This document shows positions 15,392 through 24,453 of a stretch of DNA of 37,434 nt, one piece after another. The notes under the pieces were generated by a model that saw only the letters and a list, made by a program, of their open reading frames with translations, did no database searches and was not told where the DNA came from. Where the stretch lies: NCBI GenBank assembly GCA_021776635.1, contig JAJFFN010000039.1:1-37434 (forward strand), in the 5' to 3' direction. This DNA is from Robiginitomaculum sp. Lineage in GTDB: Bacteria > Pseudomonadota > Alphaproteobacteria > Caulobacterales > Maricaulaceae. Position 1 is the stretch's first letter, and the number at the start of each line of letters is the position of its first letter. The position numbers and the translations under genes were made by a program.

Positions 15392-16456
15392 TTACCCTAT
15401 GACGCCGTCATTATCAGGATCAATCAGGTCGTGAGCATGTAGAATAAAAAACCGCATATGGGCATTGTCTACGGTACTTTGTGCTGCATTTTTCCATGCA
15501 TCATAGGCCTTTGCGTAATTGGGGTATGCGCCAATATAGGTTATTTTATCCAGGTCGATAAATTCTGTTTTCATAGGATCAACCAGCTCGCCGCCGATGA
15601 CGATATGCAGAAGTTGCTTTTTTTTATCTGGGTTGCGGTCGGACATTTTAGTCTCCAATTGTTTGGGTTTGTTAGGTGTGCCGTTTGTTTTCACTTGGGA
15701 CAATAACAAATCATGCAGATGCGGGCTAGCACAAATGACGCCGTTTTCTGTGATATGATCTTTGGCAAAATGAAAAGCTTTGCCGTTCAAATCTGTGATT
15801 TTAACACCGGCTTCTTTGGCAATAATAGTAGCGGCGGCAAGATCCCAATCCGATTTTGGTGTAAACGAAACTGTAGCATCGCGTATGCCTGCTGCGACCA
15901 AGACAATCCGGTAGGCCATTGAATTACGGATGGAGACTTTCATGTCAGGCCAGCCCAAGCGTTTGAATTTGCGCGGATAGCCAATCATCGAACACCCTGT
16001 AATTGATGTGCATTTGCTTGGGGATATGGTTTTGTCATTGAACCGTGCGCCTGTGCCTAAGCTTGCCTCGAACATTTCGTCTAAAATAGGGTTGTAAACT
16101 ACACCTGAAACGGCTTTGCCATTTTCGATCACAGCAAGGCAAATTGTAAAATGCGGCCTGCCGTCCATGAAAGCGCGGGTGCCGTCTATGGGATCGACTA
16201 CAAAGCTGTACTTAGATTTGATTCGCGAAGTATCATCCTTCGTTTCTTCGGATAGCCAGCCGTAGTTGGGGCGGGCGGCTTGCAAGGTTTTTTCCAGATA
16301 ATCGTTCACGGCAATATCGGCTTCGGTAACGGGTTGGTTTTCTGATTTGTACCAAGAATTGGTATTGCCCTTATGGAAATACGCCCGCGCAATGGCTCCG
16401 GCCTTACGTGCAGTATCTAAGAGCAGGGCTAAGTCGTCTGGCCTATGCACCGGCAA
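15392..16456 (-). CDS. Inositol-monophosphatase/CysQ-family phosphatase fused to DUF4170
   Basis: A 354-residue two-part protein. Residues 1-255 are an inositol monophosphatase/CysQ-family magnesium phosphatase: metal ligands in LSEET (Glu70/71), VVDPIDGTRAF (Asp88, Asp91) and KSDWDLAAA (Asp203/Asp205). The activity may be on 3'(2'),5'-bisphosphate nucleotides (CysQ) or inositol phosphates. Residues 271-354 are a complete DUF4170 domain (LLHIVIGGEL ... YPNYAKAYDAWK ... DNAHMRFFI). In relatives these are expected as two neighbouring genes. Here the frame runs through a polar linker (about 256-270) without a stop, and an internal start site survives at Met271. The start overlaps pmbA by 14 bases and msbA follows, so the order is that of the lipid A export cluster. 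Confidence 0.85.
   Translation of the reverse strand: MPVHRPDDLALLLDTARKAGAIARAYFHKGNTNSWYKSENQPVTEADIAVNDYLEKTLQAARPNYGWLSEETKDDTSRIKSKYSFVVDPIDGTRAFMDGRPHFTICLAVIENGKAVSGVVYNPILDEMFEASLGTGARFNDKTISPSKCTSITGCSMIGYPRKFKRLGWPDMKVSIRNSMAYRIVLVAAGIRDATVSFTPKSDWDLAAATIIAKEAGVKITDLNGKAFHFAKDHITENGVICASPHLHDLLLSQVKTNGTPNKPKQLETKMSDRNPDKKKQLLHIVIGGELVDPMKTEFIDLDKITYIGAYPNYAKAYDAWKNAAQSTVDNAHMRFFILHAHDLIDPDNDGVIG
15644..15656 (-). promoter_or_regulatory. Internal ribosome site and ATG for a separate DUF4170 protein
   Basis: Within the fused gene, GGAG (15653-15656, minus strand) lies six bases before an in-frame ATG (15644-15646). From there an 84-residue product (15392-15646) would be exactly the DUF4170 domain starting MSDRNPDKKK. 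This looks like the retained start signal of a formerly separate gene, and both fused and free DUF4170 could be made. Confidence 0.65.
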
Positions 16457-17807
16457 TCACCATGCTCTGGGCCAAAAGGCTCGGGCAGGTGACAGGGTTA
16501 TCCATGATTAAATCATCAGCAGGGATAATGGTTTTAAACATGTCTAGAAGATTACCCGCAATGGTCACTTCACTAACAGGATAGGTGCGCTCCCCGTTCT
16601 CAACGGCAAAACCGGCTATGCCAACACTGTAATCCCCTGTATTTGGATTTAGGGAAGGGCCAAACATTTCGGTTATGAACAAACCTTCGCCAATGTCTTT
16701 CATCAAGGCATCTGGCGTTTTTACGCCCGCGTCCATCCAGACGTTTGAACAAGAAATTCCGGGCGGTGACGACATGCCTCTATTGGCGTGTCCAGTTGTG
16801 GACAGCCCAAGTTGTCGTGCGGTCGCGCTGTTCAGCAACCACGATTTTAACACGCCTTTTTCAACAAGGTTTAAGGCTTTTCCTGTAACACCTTCACCGT
16901 CCCACGGATGGGAACCACCGGCGCGGACAAGGGTAGGGTCATCTGTGATATTTATATTTTCGTGAAAGACCTGCGTGTCCAAACTGTCTTTTAAAAACGA
17001 GACGCCGCGTGCAATGGCAGAGCCTGAAATCGCGTTGGTGAAAGAGGACAATAGGCCATTGGCAACGCGGCGCTCAAACAATACGGGTAAGTTAGCTGAC
17101 GCCATTTGTTTAGCGCCCAAACGGGCCACTGCCCGTGTGCCGGCCTTGTTGCCAATGCTTTGTGGTGTTTGGAGGTCTTCCAGCCAGCGGGTAGATTTAT
17201 AATCATAATCCCGTTCCATGGTTTGCCCGTTGCTGGCATATGCAGCCACCGAAAGTCCGTGGCTCGAAGAACGCCAGCCATTTGCAAAGCCGTCCGAAGT
17301 CATCAAATAATTTGCGCCTTTAACCTGATAGGCATTGGCGCCCTCGGCTTGGTTTACGCCTTTAATGTTTAATGCCGATGCTTCTACCTCTTGAGCGCGG
17401 GACAACAATGCATTTGCATCCAAATTTGTTGGATCGTAAATATCAAGCGCCGGTGCAGACGTGGCCAATTTATCTTTGTCAGCCAATCCGCAATAGGCAT
17501 CTTCGGGGGCAAGTTTTGCCATAGCGACACAGCGTTCGGCTAATTTATCCAAGCTATGGTTTGAGAGGTCAGAGCTAGAGACGCAGGCTTGTTTTTGACC
17601 AACAAAAACCCGCAAGCCAATATCTTTGCCTTCCGAATTATCAATGTCTTCCAAAGCGCCGCCGCGCACACCGATAGAGAGGGAACGCCCATAAGCGCCA
17701 ACGGCTTCGGCTTCGTCCGCGCCGTGGTTTTTGGCAAGGCGCAAAAGCTCTTTAAGTGCAGGTTTTAAAGTGTCAGGATTTATATCGGATATCGCAGGTT
17801 TTTTCAT
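16443..17807 (-). CDS. pmbA: TldD/PmbA-family metalloprotease, PmbA (TldE)
   Basis: A 454-residue member of the TldD/PmbA family. TldD-PmbA heterodimers are zinc proteases that trim unfolded peptides, for example in microcin B17 maturation and CcdA degradation in E. coli. Visible family features include GADEAEA and GVRGGALEDIDNSEGKDIGLRVFVG in the N-terminal half, and GEGLFITEMFG, NPNTGDYSVG and GFAVENGERTYPVSEVTIAGN in the C-terminal half. The HExxxH motif of TldD is absent, as expected for the non-catalytic PmbA partner. It leads the minus-strand run into the phosphatase and msbA genes, with a 14-base overlap. Confidence 0.93.
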   Translation of the reverse strand: MKKPAISDINPDTLKPALKELLRLAKNHGADEAEAVGAYGRSLSIGVRGGALEDIDNSEGKDIGLRVFVGQKQACVSSSDLSNHSLDKLAERCVAMAKLAPEDAYCGLADKDKLATSAPALDIYDPTNLDANALLSRAQEVEASALNIKGVNQAEGANAYQVKGANYLMTSDGFANGWRSSSHGLSVAAYASNGQTMERDYDYKSTRWLEDLQTPQSIGNKAGTRAVARLGAKQMASANLPVLFERRVANGLLSSFTNAISGSAIARGVSFLKDSLDTQVFHENINITDDPTLVRAGGSHPWDGEGVTGKALNLVEKGVLKSWLLNSATARQLGLSTTGHANRGMSSPPGISCSNVWMDAGVKTPDALMKDIGEGLFITEMFGPSLNPNTGDYSVGIAGFAVENGERTYPVSEVTIAGNLLDMFKTIIPADDLIMDNPVTCPSLLAQSMVIAGA

Positions 17808-17845
17808 GCCTGCGCTTTTAACAAATAAGGCGCGAGCCGCAAGCG

Positions 17846-18238
17846 CTATGTCACCACTAAGAACAATAAATACAGGGCCATAACCAACAGGCTCAATACT
17901 GTTATTGCCGTGCCGTAAAGCCTACCGATACTTTTGCCGGTTGCTTTGGAATAGCCAAAGGCATGCATGAGCCGACCCAAAGTAAAGGCACCGCCAATGC
18001 CGTACATCCAATAGGCTGACGCCCCACACGCCGCCATAGCGAACAGACCTAGCATAGCAAGAGGGGCATATTCCGTGAAATTACCGTGCACCCGGATTGC
18101 GCGCTGCATCTCTTCATTGTCATTGTGTCCAATTGAAATGGCTTGCGAGCGGCGCTGGCGAATGACAAGAAATGTTAAAACAAAAAGTATAAGTATGTTT
18201 ATGGCTGTAAACAGTGTTGCGATTTCAAATAATGCCAT
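17846..18238 (-). CDS. MAPEG-family membrane protein
   Basis: A 130-residue integral membrane protein with four hydrophobic segments (about 5-25, 55-75, 76-90, 105-128). The family signature region RAIRVHGNFTEYAPLAMLGLFAM (split around residues 46-68) and the GRLMHAFGYSK segment fit MAPEG proteins, which in eukaryotes are glutathione-dependent transferases or peroxidases. The bacterial role is not known. A good AGGGGA site precedes the ATG. It lies between pmbA and a FrnE-like thiol protein, both glutathione/thiol-related in fold, but a shared pathway is only a guess. Confidence 0.85.
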   Translation of the reverse strand: MALFEIATLFTAINILILFVLTFLVIRQRRSQAISIGHNDNEEMQRAIRVHGNFTEYAPLAMLGLFAMAACGASAYWMYGIGGAFTLGRLMHAFGYSKATGKSIGRLYGTAITVLSLLVMALYLLFLVVT

Positions 18239-18256
18239 GATGTTTCCCCTAGTCGT

Positions 18257-18937
18257 TTATTGGTTTAGTACGCTCATAATGTTTTTGGCAGAGAGTGTCG
18301 AGGCTTTTTGCAAGGCTTGCTCGTGGGCATTTGGTGGTTGTCCACCGGAGACTGCGAATGTACCGTTATAAATAAATGTTGGCACTGACGTTACCCCTAG
18401 TTGTTGGAAGTATGCAAGCTCGGCTTTTAGCTTGTCTACATCCCGCCCCGTTTCCAAAAGTTCTATCACAAGCTTGCCGTCCATGCCAATTTCGGTAGCA
18501 ATGTCAGCAAGGATTTCGGTGTCACCCACGTCTCTTAGGTCTTGGAAAAAGGCTTGAAACAATGCCGCCGAAGCCGCGTGAGCCTTGCTTTGTCCCGCCG
18601 CCCACTTGATGAGCAGATGTGCTTTAAGGGTATTGGGGCGCCGTGGAATGTCATCAAAGTGAAATTCTATACCTGCTGCGCCTGATGCCTGTTCTAAATG
18701 TTCGCGCATGGCTTTGAACGTGTCGCTTCTTCCGGTTCCGAATTTCGCCTGCATATAATCAGAGTAGGGCATGCCTTTTTCGGGAATACCCGCGTCCAAC
18801 ATAAAGGGCCGCCAGTTAATTTGAACGTCAATATTCGGCGCAACCGCGACGGCCTTATCAAAATACTGTCTGCCCAGCCAACACCAAGGACAAACAATAT
18901 CAGAGACAATATCAACGGTGACGGTTTTTTTGCTCAT
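18257..18937 (-). CDS. DsbA-family oxidoreductase, FrnE-like
   Basis: A 226-residue thioredoxin-fold protein of the FrnE/DsbA subgroup. The redox motif Cys16-Pro-Trp-Cys19 (VSDIVCPWCWLG) is near the N-terminus; the cis-Pro loop is in GVTSVPTFIYNG (about 190-201), followed by AVSGGQPP. There is no signal peptide, so it is cytoplasmic. FrnE of Deinococcus is a cytoplasmic disulfide isomerase linked to oxidative stress; others of this fold are polyketide-related isomerases. It is 18 bases upstream of the MAPEG gene and probably co-transcribed. Confidence 0.85.
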   Translation of the reverse strand: MSKKTVTVDIVSDIVCPWCWLGRQYFDKAVAVAPNIDVQINWRPFMLDAGIPEKGMPYSDYMQAKFGTGRSDTFKAMREHLEQASGAAGIEFHFDDIPRRPNTLKAHLLIKWAAGQSKAHAASAALFQAFFQDLRDVGDTEILADIATEIGMDGKLVIELLETGRDVDKLKAELAYFQQLGVTSVPTFIYNGTFAVSGGQPPNAHEQALQKASTLSAKNIMSVLNQ

Positions 18938-19065
18938 AACTTAGGCTAGCTCGTTGATATGATTTTGTCGCGTAAAAACTGCCAAATGACCGTTTAATTT
19001 TGCTTGATTCGACTCTGACAGTAATGTGTGCAATAATCATTTTAACTTGCGGAAGGAGGCGCGTA

Positions 19066-19815
19066 ATGCCGCATTATACAAGAGGTGATCTAAAATTTGA
19101 GCATAAAACGGTTGGAACCGTAGACGGTAGTGAAGATGTGGTGGAAATGTTTTCATGTTTTCCAGCCAAAACAGGGACGCGCCAGGGCGCAAGTCCGGTT
19201 GTGAAATATTCACCCTTTCAGCCCAAAAAATTCTTACAGCCTGATGAAATTAAACGCATCGAAAAATTTGCCGCTAAGGCCGGTGAAACTTTGTCCATAA
19301 AGACGGTTCAACAGGAATTAATAGCGGCATTTAAAATCAAGCCATTGCAAATCGACCTTAAGAAAATCCCGCAAAAATGGCGCAAGCCTGATAAATGTAC
19401 CGATGTAAAAATCACCGTGCAAGTCCGCAGTAAACTCCTGACTATAAACGCGCTAGCTTCTAAGGATTTAACTTTGGATAAAGTGACTTGGCCCAAGGGC
19501 GATAGCCTTGCCAGTTTTCGTATTATAGTGCCAGACCAATATATGTTTTATCGCCGTAAAATCCATAATGAGAAATGCTGCCCCTTAAAAGACGGTGAAA
19601 AACCACCGATTTATGAACTTGAGAAAGAGTATTGGAGCGATTCGCAATTTATTGATTTTTCAGGGTTTAAAGGAAAAATTGATTGGAAGGCGGGCATAAA
19701 ATATGAAATGGACGTCTTTAAGCGTAAATTTAAATTTGATTTTGACTACACCCCATTAGACCCTGAAGAAGATCAACCACCGCAGCCTTGGATAGGGATA
19801 AAATATAAGTTCTAA
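19066..19815 (+). CDS. Hypothetical protein, basic, no recognised family
   Basis: A 249-residue protein I do not recognise. The start at 19066 is supported by a near-perfect GGAAGGAGG six bases ahead; the longer frame from 19000 lacks one. It has no signal peptide or membrane segment. It is rich in Lys and aromatic residues, with two Cys-containing spots (MFSCFPAK and NEKCCPLKDGEKPP). Its last third, WSDSQFIDFSGFKGKIDWKAGIKYEMDVF and onward, has alternating hydrophobic residues, suggestive of beta structure. It is divergent from the DsbA-like gene and followed by tandem repeats. Appears monocistronic. Confidence 0.6.
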   Translation: MPHYTRGDLKFEHKTVGTVDGSEDVVEMFSCFPAKTGTRQGASPVVKYSPFQPKKFLQPDEIKRIEKFAAKAGETLSIKTVQQELIAAFKIKPLQIDLKKIPQKWRKPDKCTDVKITVQVRSKLLTINALASKDLTLDKVTWPKGDSLASFRIIVPDQYMFYRRKIHNEKCCPLKDGEKPPIYELEKEYWSDSQFIDFSGFKGKIDWKAGIKYEMDVFKRKFKFDFDYTPLDPEEDQPPQPWIGIKYKF

Positions 19816-19858
19816 ACCCACTGACAAGTCCATAGTGACCCAGTGACCCAGTGGCTAT

Positions 19859-19949
19859 GCAGGTTTACACTGCAGGTTTCCTCTGCATGTTTACTCTGTA
19901 GGTTTACTCTGTAGGTTTACTCTTCAGGTTTACTCTTCAGGTTTACTCT
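19859..19949. repeat. 13-bp tandem repeat, seven units, at the 3' end of the acetyltransferase gene
   Basis: Seven head-to-tail 13-base units with the consensus GCAGGTTTACTCT, drifting in steps: units begin at 19859, 19872, 19885, 19898, 19911, 19924 and 19937. Neighbouring units are more alike than distant ones (pairs GTAGG..., then TCAGG...), the mark of stepwise slippage. The last two units fall inside the C-terminal codons and stop of the minus-strand gene; every unit carries a TAA on that strand. A smaller repeat of TGACCCAG lies just before (about 19836-19852). Confidence 0.9.
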
Positions 19950-20463
19950 GGCCGTAAATCAAACATGGCTTTTCATACATGCCGGGTATGTTAGGGATGG
20001 TGCGTAGATAATTTGAGCCGAGCTTTTCGGCGACATTTATGCTGGCAATATTTTCCGGTGCGATGACGTGGATAACTTCGTCCCAACTCAGTGTCTCAAA
20101 AGCGTGCTCAATACAAGCCGCGCCCGCTTCTGTGGCATAGCCTTTGCCTGTAAAATCAGGGTGTAGCGTCCAGCCAATTTCCGGCTGTGGCCAGCCTTCG
20201 GGGTTCCACGGCCCAATGCGCCCCGCCCATTTTCCTGTGGCCTTTTCGATGACAGACATAAATCCGTAACCGCGTATTTGCCAATGCCCCATAATAACGG
20301 CCATAGAGCGCCAAGCTTGTTGGCGGTTCATAACCTCTATTCCCAAATGGCGTACCGTATCCGGATTAGCAAATGCTTCCGCCCAAGCTTCGAAATCATG
20401 CTCAGGGTCAATTTCGCGCAGGATTAAACGCTCTGTTTCTAAAATTGGGACAATTTTAGTCAT
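19930..20463 (-). CDS. GNAT N-acetyltransferase, RimJ/RimL type
   Basis: A 177-residue acetyl-CoA-dependent transferase of the RimJ/RimL branch (Acetyltransf_3). Seen: LETERLILREIDPEHDFEAWAEA at the start, the core EIGWTLHPDFTGKGYATEAGAA (acetyl-CoA loop, about 120-140 in pieces) and NIASINVAEKLGS near the end. The target could be a protein N-terminus or a small molecule. It follows mdh by six bases, so it is in the mdh transcript. Its stop lies inside the 13-bp tandem array, so the C-terminal residues SKPEE are repeat-encoded. Confidence 0.85.
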   Translation of the reverse strand: MTKIVPILETERLILREIDPEHDFEAWAEAFANPDTVRHLGIEVMNRQQAWRSMAVIMGHWQIRGYGFMSVIEKATGKWAGRIGPWNPEGWPQPEIGWTLHPDFTGKGYATEAGAACIEHAFETLSWDEVIHVIAPENIASINVAEKLGSNYLRTIPNIPGMYEKPCLIYGQSKPEE

Positions 20464-20469
20464 AGGGGA

Positions 20470-21477
<1,008 letters not shown>

Positions 21478-21560
21478 TTACGCCTGTAAGAAACGAAGCG
21501 CAACGGTTGTTCACGGTCTGCGACAAAAAAACGAGGCGCGATATCATTATTTAGTAAAAA

Positions 21561-21596
21561 AAAAGGCCACCCACAGCTTTTTAGGGGTGACCTTTT
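21561..21596 (-). terminator. Rho-independent terminator after the TM_helix gene
   Basis: A stem with arms 21561-21572 (AAAAGGCCACCC) and 21585-21596 (GGGTGACCTTTT), one mismatch, ending in A and T runs on both sides. On the minus strand it follows the membrane-protein gene that ends at 21638 and precedes the mdh start. A second GC-rich hairpin (about 21606-21630, CTTCCCCCGC / GCAGGGGAAG) lies between it and the gene end. Confidence 0.8.
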
Positions 21597-21637
21597 AAAC
21601 TATTTCTTCCCCCGCAAAAGCAGGGGAAGGAAAAAGC

Positions 21638-22927
21638 TTATTTTTTTGTGCGCGGCTTGGGTTTAGCTCTAGCCTTGGGTTTAGCTCTAGCCTTGGGTTT
21701 TGCCTTACTTTTAGCCATACTTTTAGCCTTACTTTTAGCCTTACTGGGGAACCATTGCTCTAATTTAGTACCGGCCCAATTATGTCCGCCCCAACCAAAT
21801 GCGATTGCACCGCCAACACCGCCTGCAAATGCGGCGGCCCATACAAAGGACTTAAAGGCAGTATCGACAATTTCCTGGCCAATATTCATCTGATTTAACC
21901 CCATAAATGTAACCAAAATCATGGTGAAATATTTGATGATAGTACCCGTTGTGTTGCCAAAAGCCTGTGAAGCTATGCGCGAAACAAAGTTGGCGATAAA
22001 CAAACCAACGCCAATGATGATGGCGCCAACAGTTATCTTGCCGCCAAATTCAAGCACGCTTGCAAAAATGTCGGTGAGTTCTGGAATACCAAGGGCTTTA
22101 AATGAGGCGACCAGCCCCATAAGAAGAATACCAACAAATGCGATAATACTGACTATTTTAGAGGGTGCCGTTTTGGAATTGTTGTCTTCACCGTCAAGCC
22201 CGCTGATTGCTTGGATTGCACTATCAAACCCTAGCCCGGGCAAAATATCATCGACCAATTTAGCAATAAAGCGTCCGATATAAACTGATACGGCCAATAT
22301 TGCGACCGCACCAACGCCAGAATATATATATTTGGAGATTTGCCGCAGCATATCCCTAAAGTCACCGAGACCAAGCTTGTCAAAAACCTCAGTTGCAAAC
22401 AGGAGTATGAGTATCCCGAAAATGAGTGCACCAATCGCTTTGGCAATTGTATTTGATGGGCTTGTTTCTTCGCCGCTAACATTAAACTTGTTGACAACTC
22501 TGTCTATTTGAACGGCTTCAAGCGTGCTTGTTGCTGTCATTCTAGCAACATTGGAGACAATATATCCGATGATACCAATGAGCAGCGCTCCGCCAATTTG
22601 TGGTAAATAATCAAACACTTTTTCCATCATGCCGGTAAGTGCCGCCAAAGGTTTTCCTTCGCCCGATAAGGCCTCAAAACCACTGAGGGCAGTCAATATA
22701 AAGACTAGCCACAAGACCCAAAACACGGCTTTGGATAATGATTTGCCAATATTTCCACCTGTTGTTTTGGCTTTCCGGCCCAAACCCGTTTTATTAATGG
22801 CACTTGAAACAACCATGCCCGCGACTTTTGATATAAAATATCCGATAATAATTATTGCCAGTGCAATCACTGGTTCTATTGCCCAAACAGGAAACCATTT
22901 TGGCAACCAACTTAAATACTGTTCCAT
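21638..22927 (-). CDS. Multi-pass TM_helix protein (mechanosensitive-channel-like) with Lys/Ala/Pro tail
   Basis: A 429-residue membrane protein with repeated conserved TM_helix units (PF05552-like): long hydrophobic segments at about 15-40, 65-90, 110-130, 165-190, 205-230, 255-275, 300-325 and 345-380. Repeated cores such as IIIIGYFISKVAGMVVSSAIN, LIGIIGYIVSNVARM and IIGVGLFIANFVSRIAS are seen. The domain is related to cyanobacterial and other channels, but no MscS beta domain is visible, so gating by tension is not established. Residues about 395-429 are a basic tail of short Lys-Ala-Lys-Ser and Lys-Ala-Arg-Ala repeats, probably cytoplasmic. Strong AGGAGGG site; single-gene transcript with its own terminator. 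Confidence 0.8.
   Translation of the reverse strand: MEQYLSWLPKWFPVWAIEPVIALAIIIIGYFISKVAGMVVSSAINKTGLGRKAKTTGGNIGKSLSKAVFWVLWLVFILTALSGFEALSGEGKPLAALTGMMEKVFDYLPQIGGALLIGIIGYIVSNVARMTATSTLEAVQIDRVVNKFNVSGEETSPSNTIAKAIGALIFGILILLFATEVFDKLGLGDFRDMLRQISKYIYSGVGAVAILAVSVYIGRFIAKLVDDILPGLGFDSAIQAISGLDGEDNNSKTAPSKIVSIIAFVGILLMGLVASFKALGIPELTDIFASVLEFGGKITVGAIIIGVGLFIANFVSRIASQAFGNTTGTIIKYFTMILVTFMGLNQMNIGQEIVDTAFKSFVWAAAFAGGVGGAIAFGWGGHNWAGTKLEQWFPSKAKSKAKSMAKSKAKPKARAKPKARAKPKPRTKK
21656..21739. repeat. In-frame tandem repeats encoding the basic tail
   Basis: Two 18-base units (21656-21673 and 21674-21691, CTTGGGTTTAGCTCTAGC) and three 12-base units (21704-21715, 21716-21727, 21728-21739, CTTACTTTTAGC with one change) lie in the 3' coding part of the TM_helix gene. 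Both unit lengths are multiples of three, so copy number can change without breaking the frame; they encode the Lys/Ala/Arg/Pro tail. Confidence 0.85.
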
Positions 22928-23147
22928 CTGAAACCCTCCTAATTTTATTTAGACGTCTATTTTAGCTATAATAGAAATCCCCCAAACCTATAGTATGGTC
23001 ACAAACCACAGTGTGCGAATCTGTGCCCACATGACGCTTAAAGATTCTAACATGAATAGAACCTAAATAAAAGCTGTCTTGTGATTGCGAATACGCTACA
23101 AGACTAGGTAGTAGCCTCATAATCGAAGCATACCGATCGGTACCAAA
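22928..23147. other. Divergent intergenic region with a 12-bp palindrome
   Basis: Between two diverging transcripts. No RNA gene or long ORF is seen. The only clear element is the perfect palindrome TACCGATCGGTA at 23131-23142, five bases before the small ORF start, a position suited to a repressor site or to hiding the start region in a hairpin. No clear ribosome site precedes the small ORF. Confidence 0.4.
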
Positions 23148-23291
23148 ATGAACAATTTTAAAAATCGTGGATTGTTTATCGTCTTGACCTTGGCTGCATT
23201 CTCGATATTGGCGCTGGCTTCTTACAGGCTATCTTCGAACCCAGGCGCGACAAAATCACTACCAACGAAAGTCTTTCAAAATGGGCGTTGA
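23148..23291 (+). CDS. Small single-span membrane or secreted peptide overlapping zapE
   Basis: A 47-codon ORF. The protein begins MNNFKNRGLF, has a hydrophobic segment (about residues 9-25, FIVLTLAAFSILALAS) and a short polar tail. This looks like a single membrane span or an uncleaved signal anchor. Its stop (23289-23291) overlaps the zapE start (23281) by 11 bases, an arrangement that allows coupled translation. It lacks a strong ribosome site, so it may be a leader peptide or a chance ORF. No family is recognised. Confidence 0.4.
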   Translation: MNNFKNRGLFIVLTLAAFSILALASYRLSSNPGATKSLPTKVFQNGR

Positions 23292-24408
23292 AGCGGAGTT
23301 GCACAATCGAGTGCTTGGAGGCGATTTAAGCGCGGACGCCGAACAAATCATAGCGGCGCAAAAACTAGATGAATTATTGGGCCGCATACAAGGCTATAAA
23401 CCTAAACGGACTTTGCGCGGTTGGGCTTTGCCGCCAAACGGCCTATATATTTGGGGTGGTGTCGGGCGCGGTAAATCCATGTTGATGGACATGTTTTATG
23501 AAGCGGCACCGACGCGCGAAAAGCAGCGCGTACACTTTCACGCTTTTATGCAAGATATACACAAGCGGATTGCAAATTGGCGAAAACTTTCCCCCAAGCA
23601 ACGCCGCGCGCAACCAAATTATGTGAGAGGTGCAGGCGACGATCCTATTGTGCCGAGCGCAAAAGCCATTGCATCCAAGGCCACATTATTATGCTTTGAC
23701 GAATTTCACGTCACCGATATTACCGACGCCATGATTTTAAGCCGCTTGTTCACGGCCTTGTTTGCGCGCGGGGTTGTTGTGGTTGCAACATCAAATCGAG
23801 CCCCAGACACACTTTATCAAGACGGTCTTAACAGACAATTGTTTCTACCATTTATTGAGCTGCTTAAACGTAAGCTTGATGTGCTGGCATTTGATGGCCA
23901 TGAAGATCACCGCTTACGCAAACTCCAAAAAGCGCCTCTATATTACAGCCAACTCGGTGCAAATACGGACAAAAAAGTAGACGCTGTCTGGCAAAGATTG
24001 ATAAAACCAAGCGAACCTGGCTTGCAAACATTGAACGTCCAAGGTCGCGAAATAAACATAATGGCGGCATCTGGAACTGCGCGTGCGAATTTTTCAGATC
24101 TTTGCGCACGGGCACTTGGTGCAGCAGATTATCTGGCAATTGCTAAAAATTTTACCACATTAATTTTGGAAAATGTTCCAAAAATTGGCGCACACAACCG
24201 CAATGAAGCCAAACGGTTTGTTACGCTGATAGATGCTTTATATGAAAACAAAACCAAGTTGGTCATATCGGCAGAGGCACCGCCGGAGCAATTATACGAA
24301 CGGGGTGATGGTGCTTTTGAATTTGAACGTACGGTTTCGCGTCTCATTGAAATGCGCTCAGATGAATATATCAAGGCCGGGCACGCATTAGGCACTGTAA
24401 AATTGTGA
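23281..24408 (+). CDS. zapE: AFG1-like ATPase ZapE
   Basis: A 375-residue P-loop ATPase of the AFG1/LACE1 family. ZapE associates with the division ring in E. coli; the mitochondrial homologue helps degrade respiratory subunits. Walker A is GGVGRGKS (59-66), Walker B LLCFDEFHVTD (136-146), sensor I VVATSNRAPDTLY, and the C-terminal part contains the arginine-finger region RNEAKRFVTLIDALYENKTK. No ribosome site is obvious before the ATG, which overlaps the small ORF upstream. In alphaproteobacteria zapE often lies next to mdh or sdh genes; here both occur nearby but not adjacent. Confidence 0.92.
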   Translation: MGVEAELHNRVLGGDLSADAEQIIAAQKLDELLGRIQGYKPKRTLRGWALPPNGLYIWGGVGRGKSMLMDMFYEAAPTREKQRVHFHAFMQDIHKRIANWRKLSPKQRRAQPNYVRGAGDDPIVPSAKAIASKATLLCFDEFHVTDITDAMILSRLFTALFARGVVVVATSNRAPDTLYQDGLNRQLFLPFIELLKRKLDVLAFDGHEDHRLRKLQKAPLYYSQLGANTDKKVDAVWQRLIKPSEPGLQTLNVQGREINIMAASGTARANFSDLCARALGAADYLAIAKNFTTLILENVPKIGAHNRNEAKRFVTLIDALYENKTKLVISAEAPPEQLYERGDGAFEFERTVSRLIEMRSDEYIKAGHALGTVKL

Positions 24409-24453
24409 TAATTGATTCAGGTTTTTTCAATCTTAGTGGGCTAAGCAGAGGCT

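Noticed and set aside
19816..19949. CRISPR array at the 13-bp repeats
   Set aside because: Units are directly abutting with no spacers and no cas genes are present; it is a simple tandem array.
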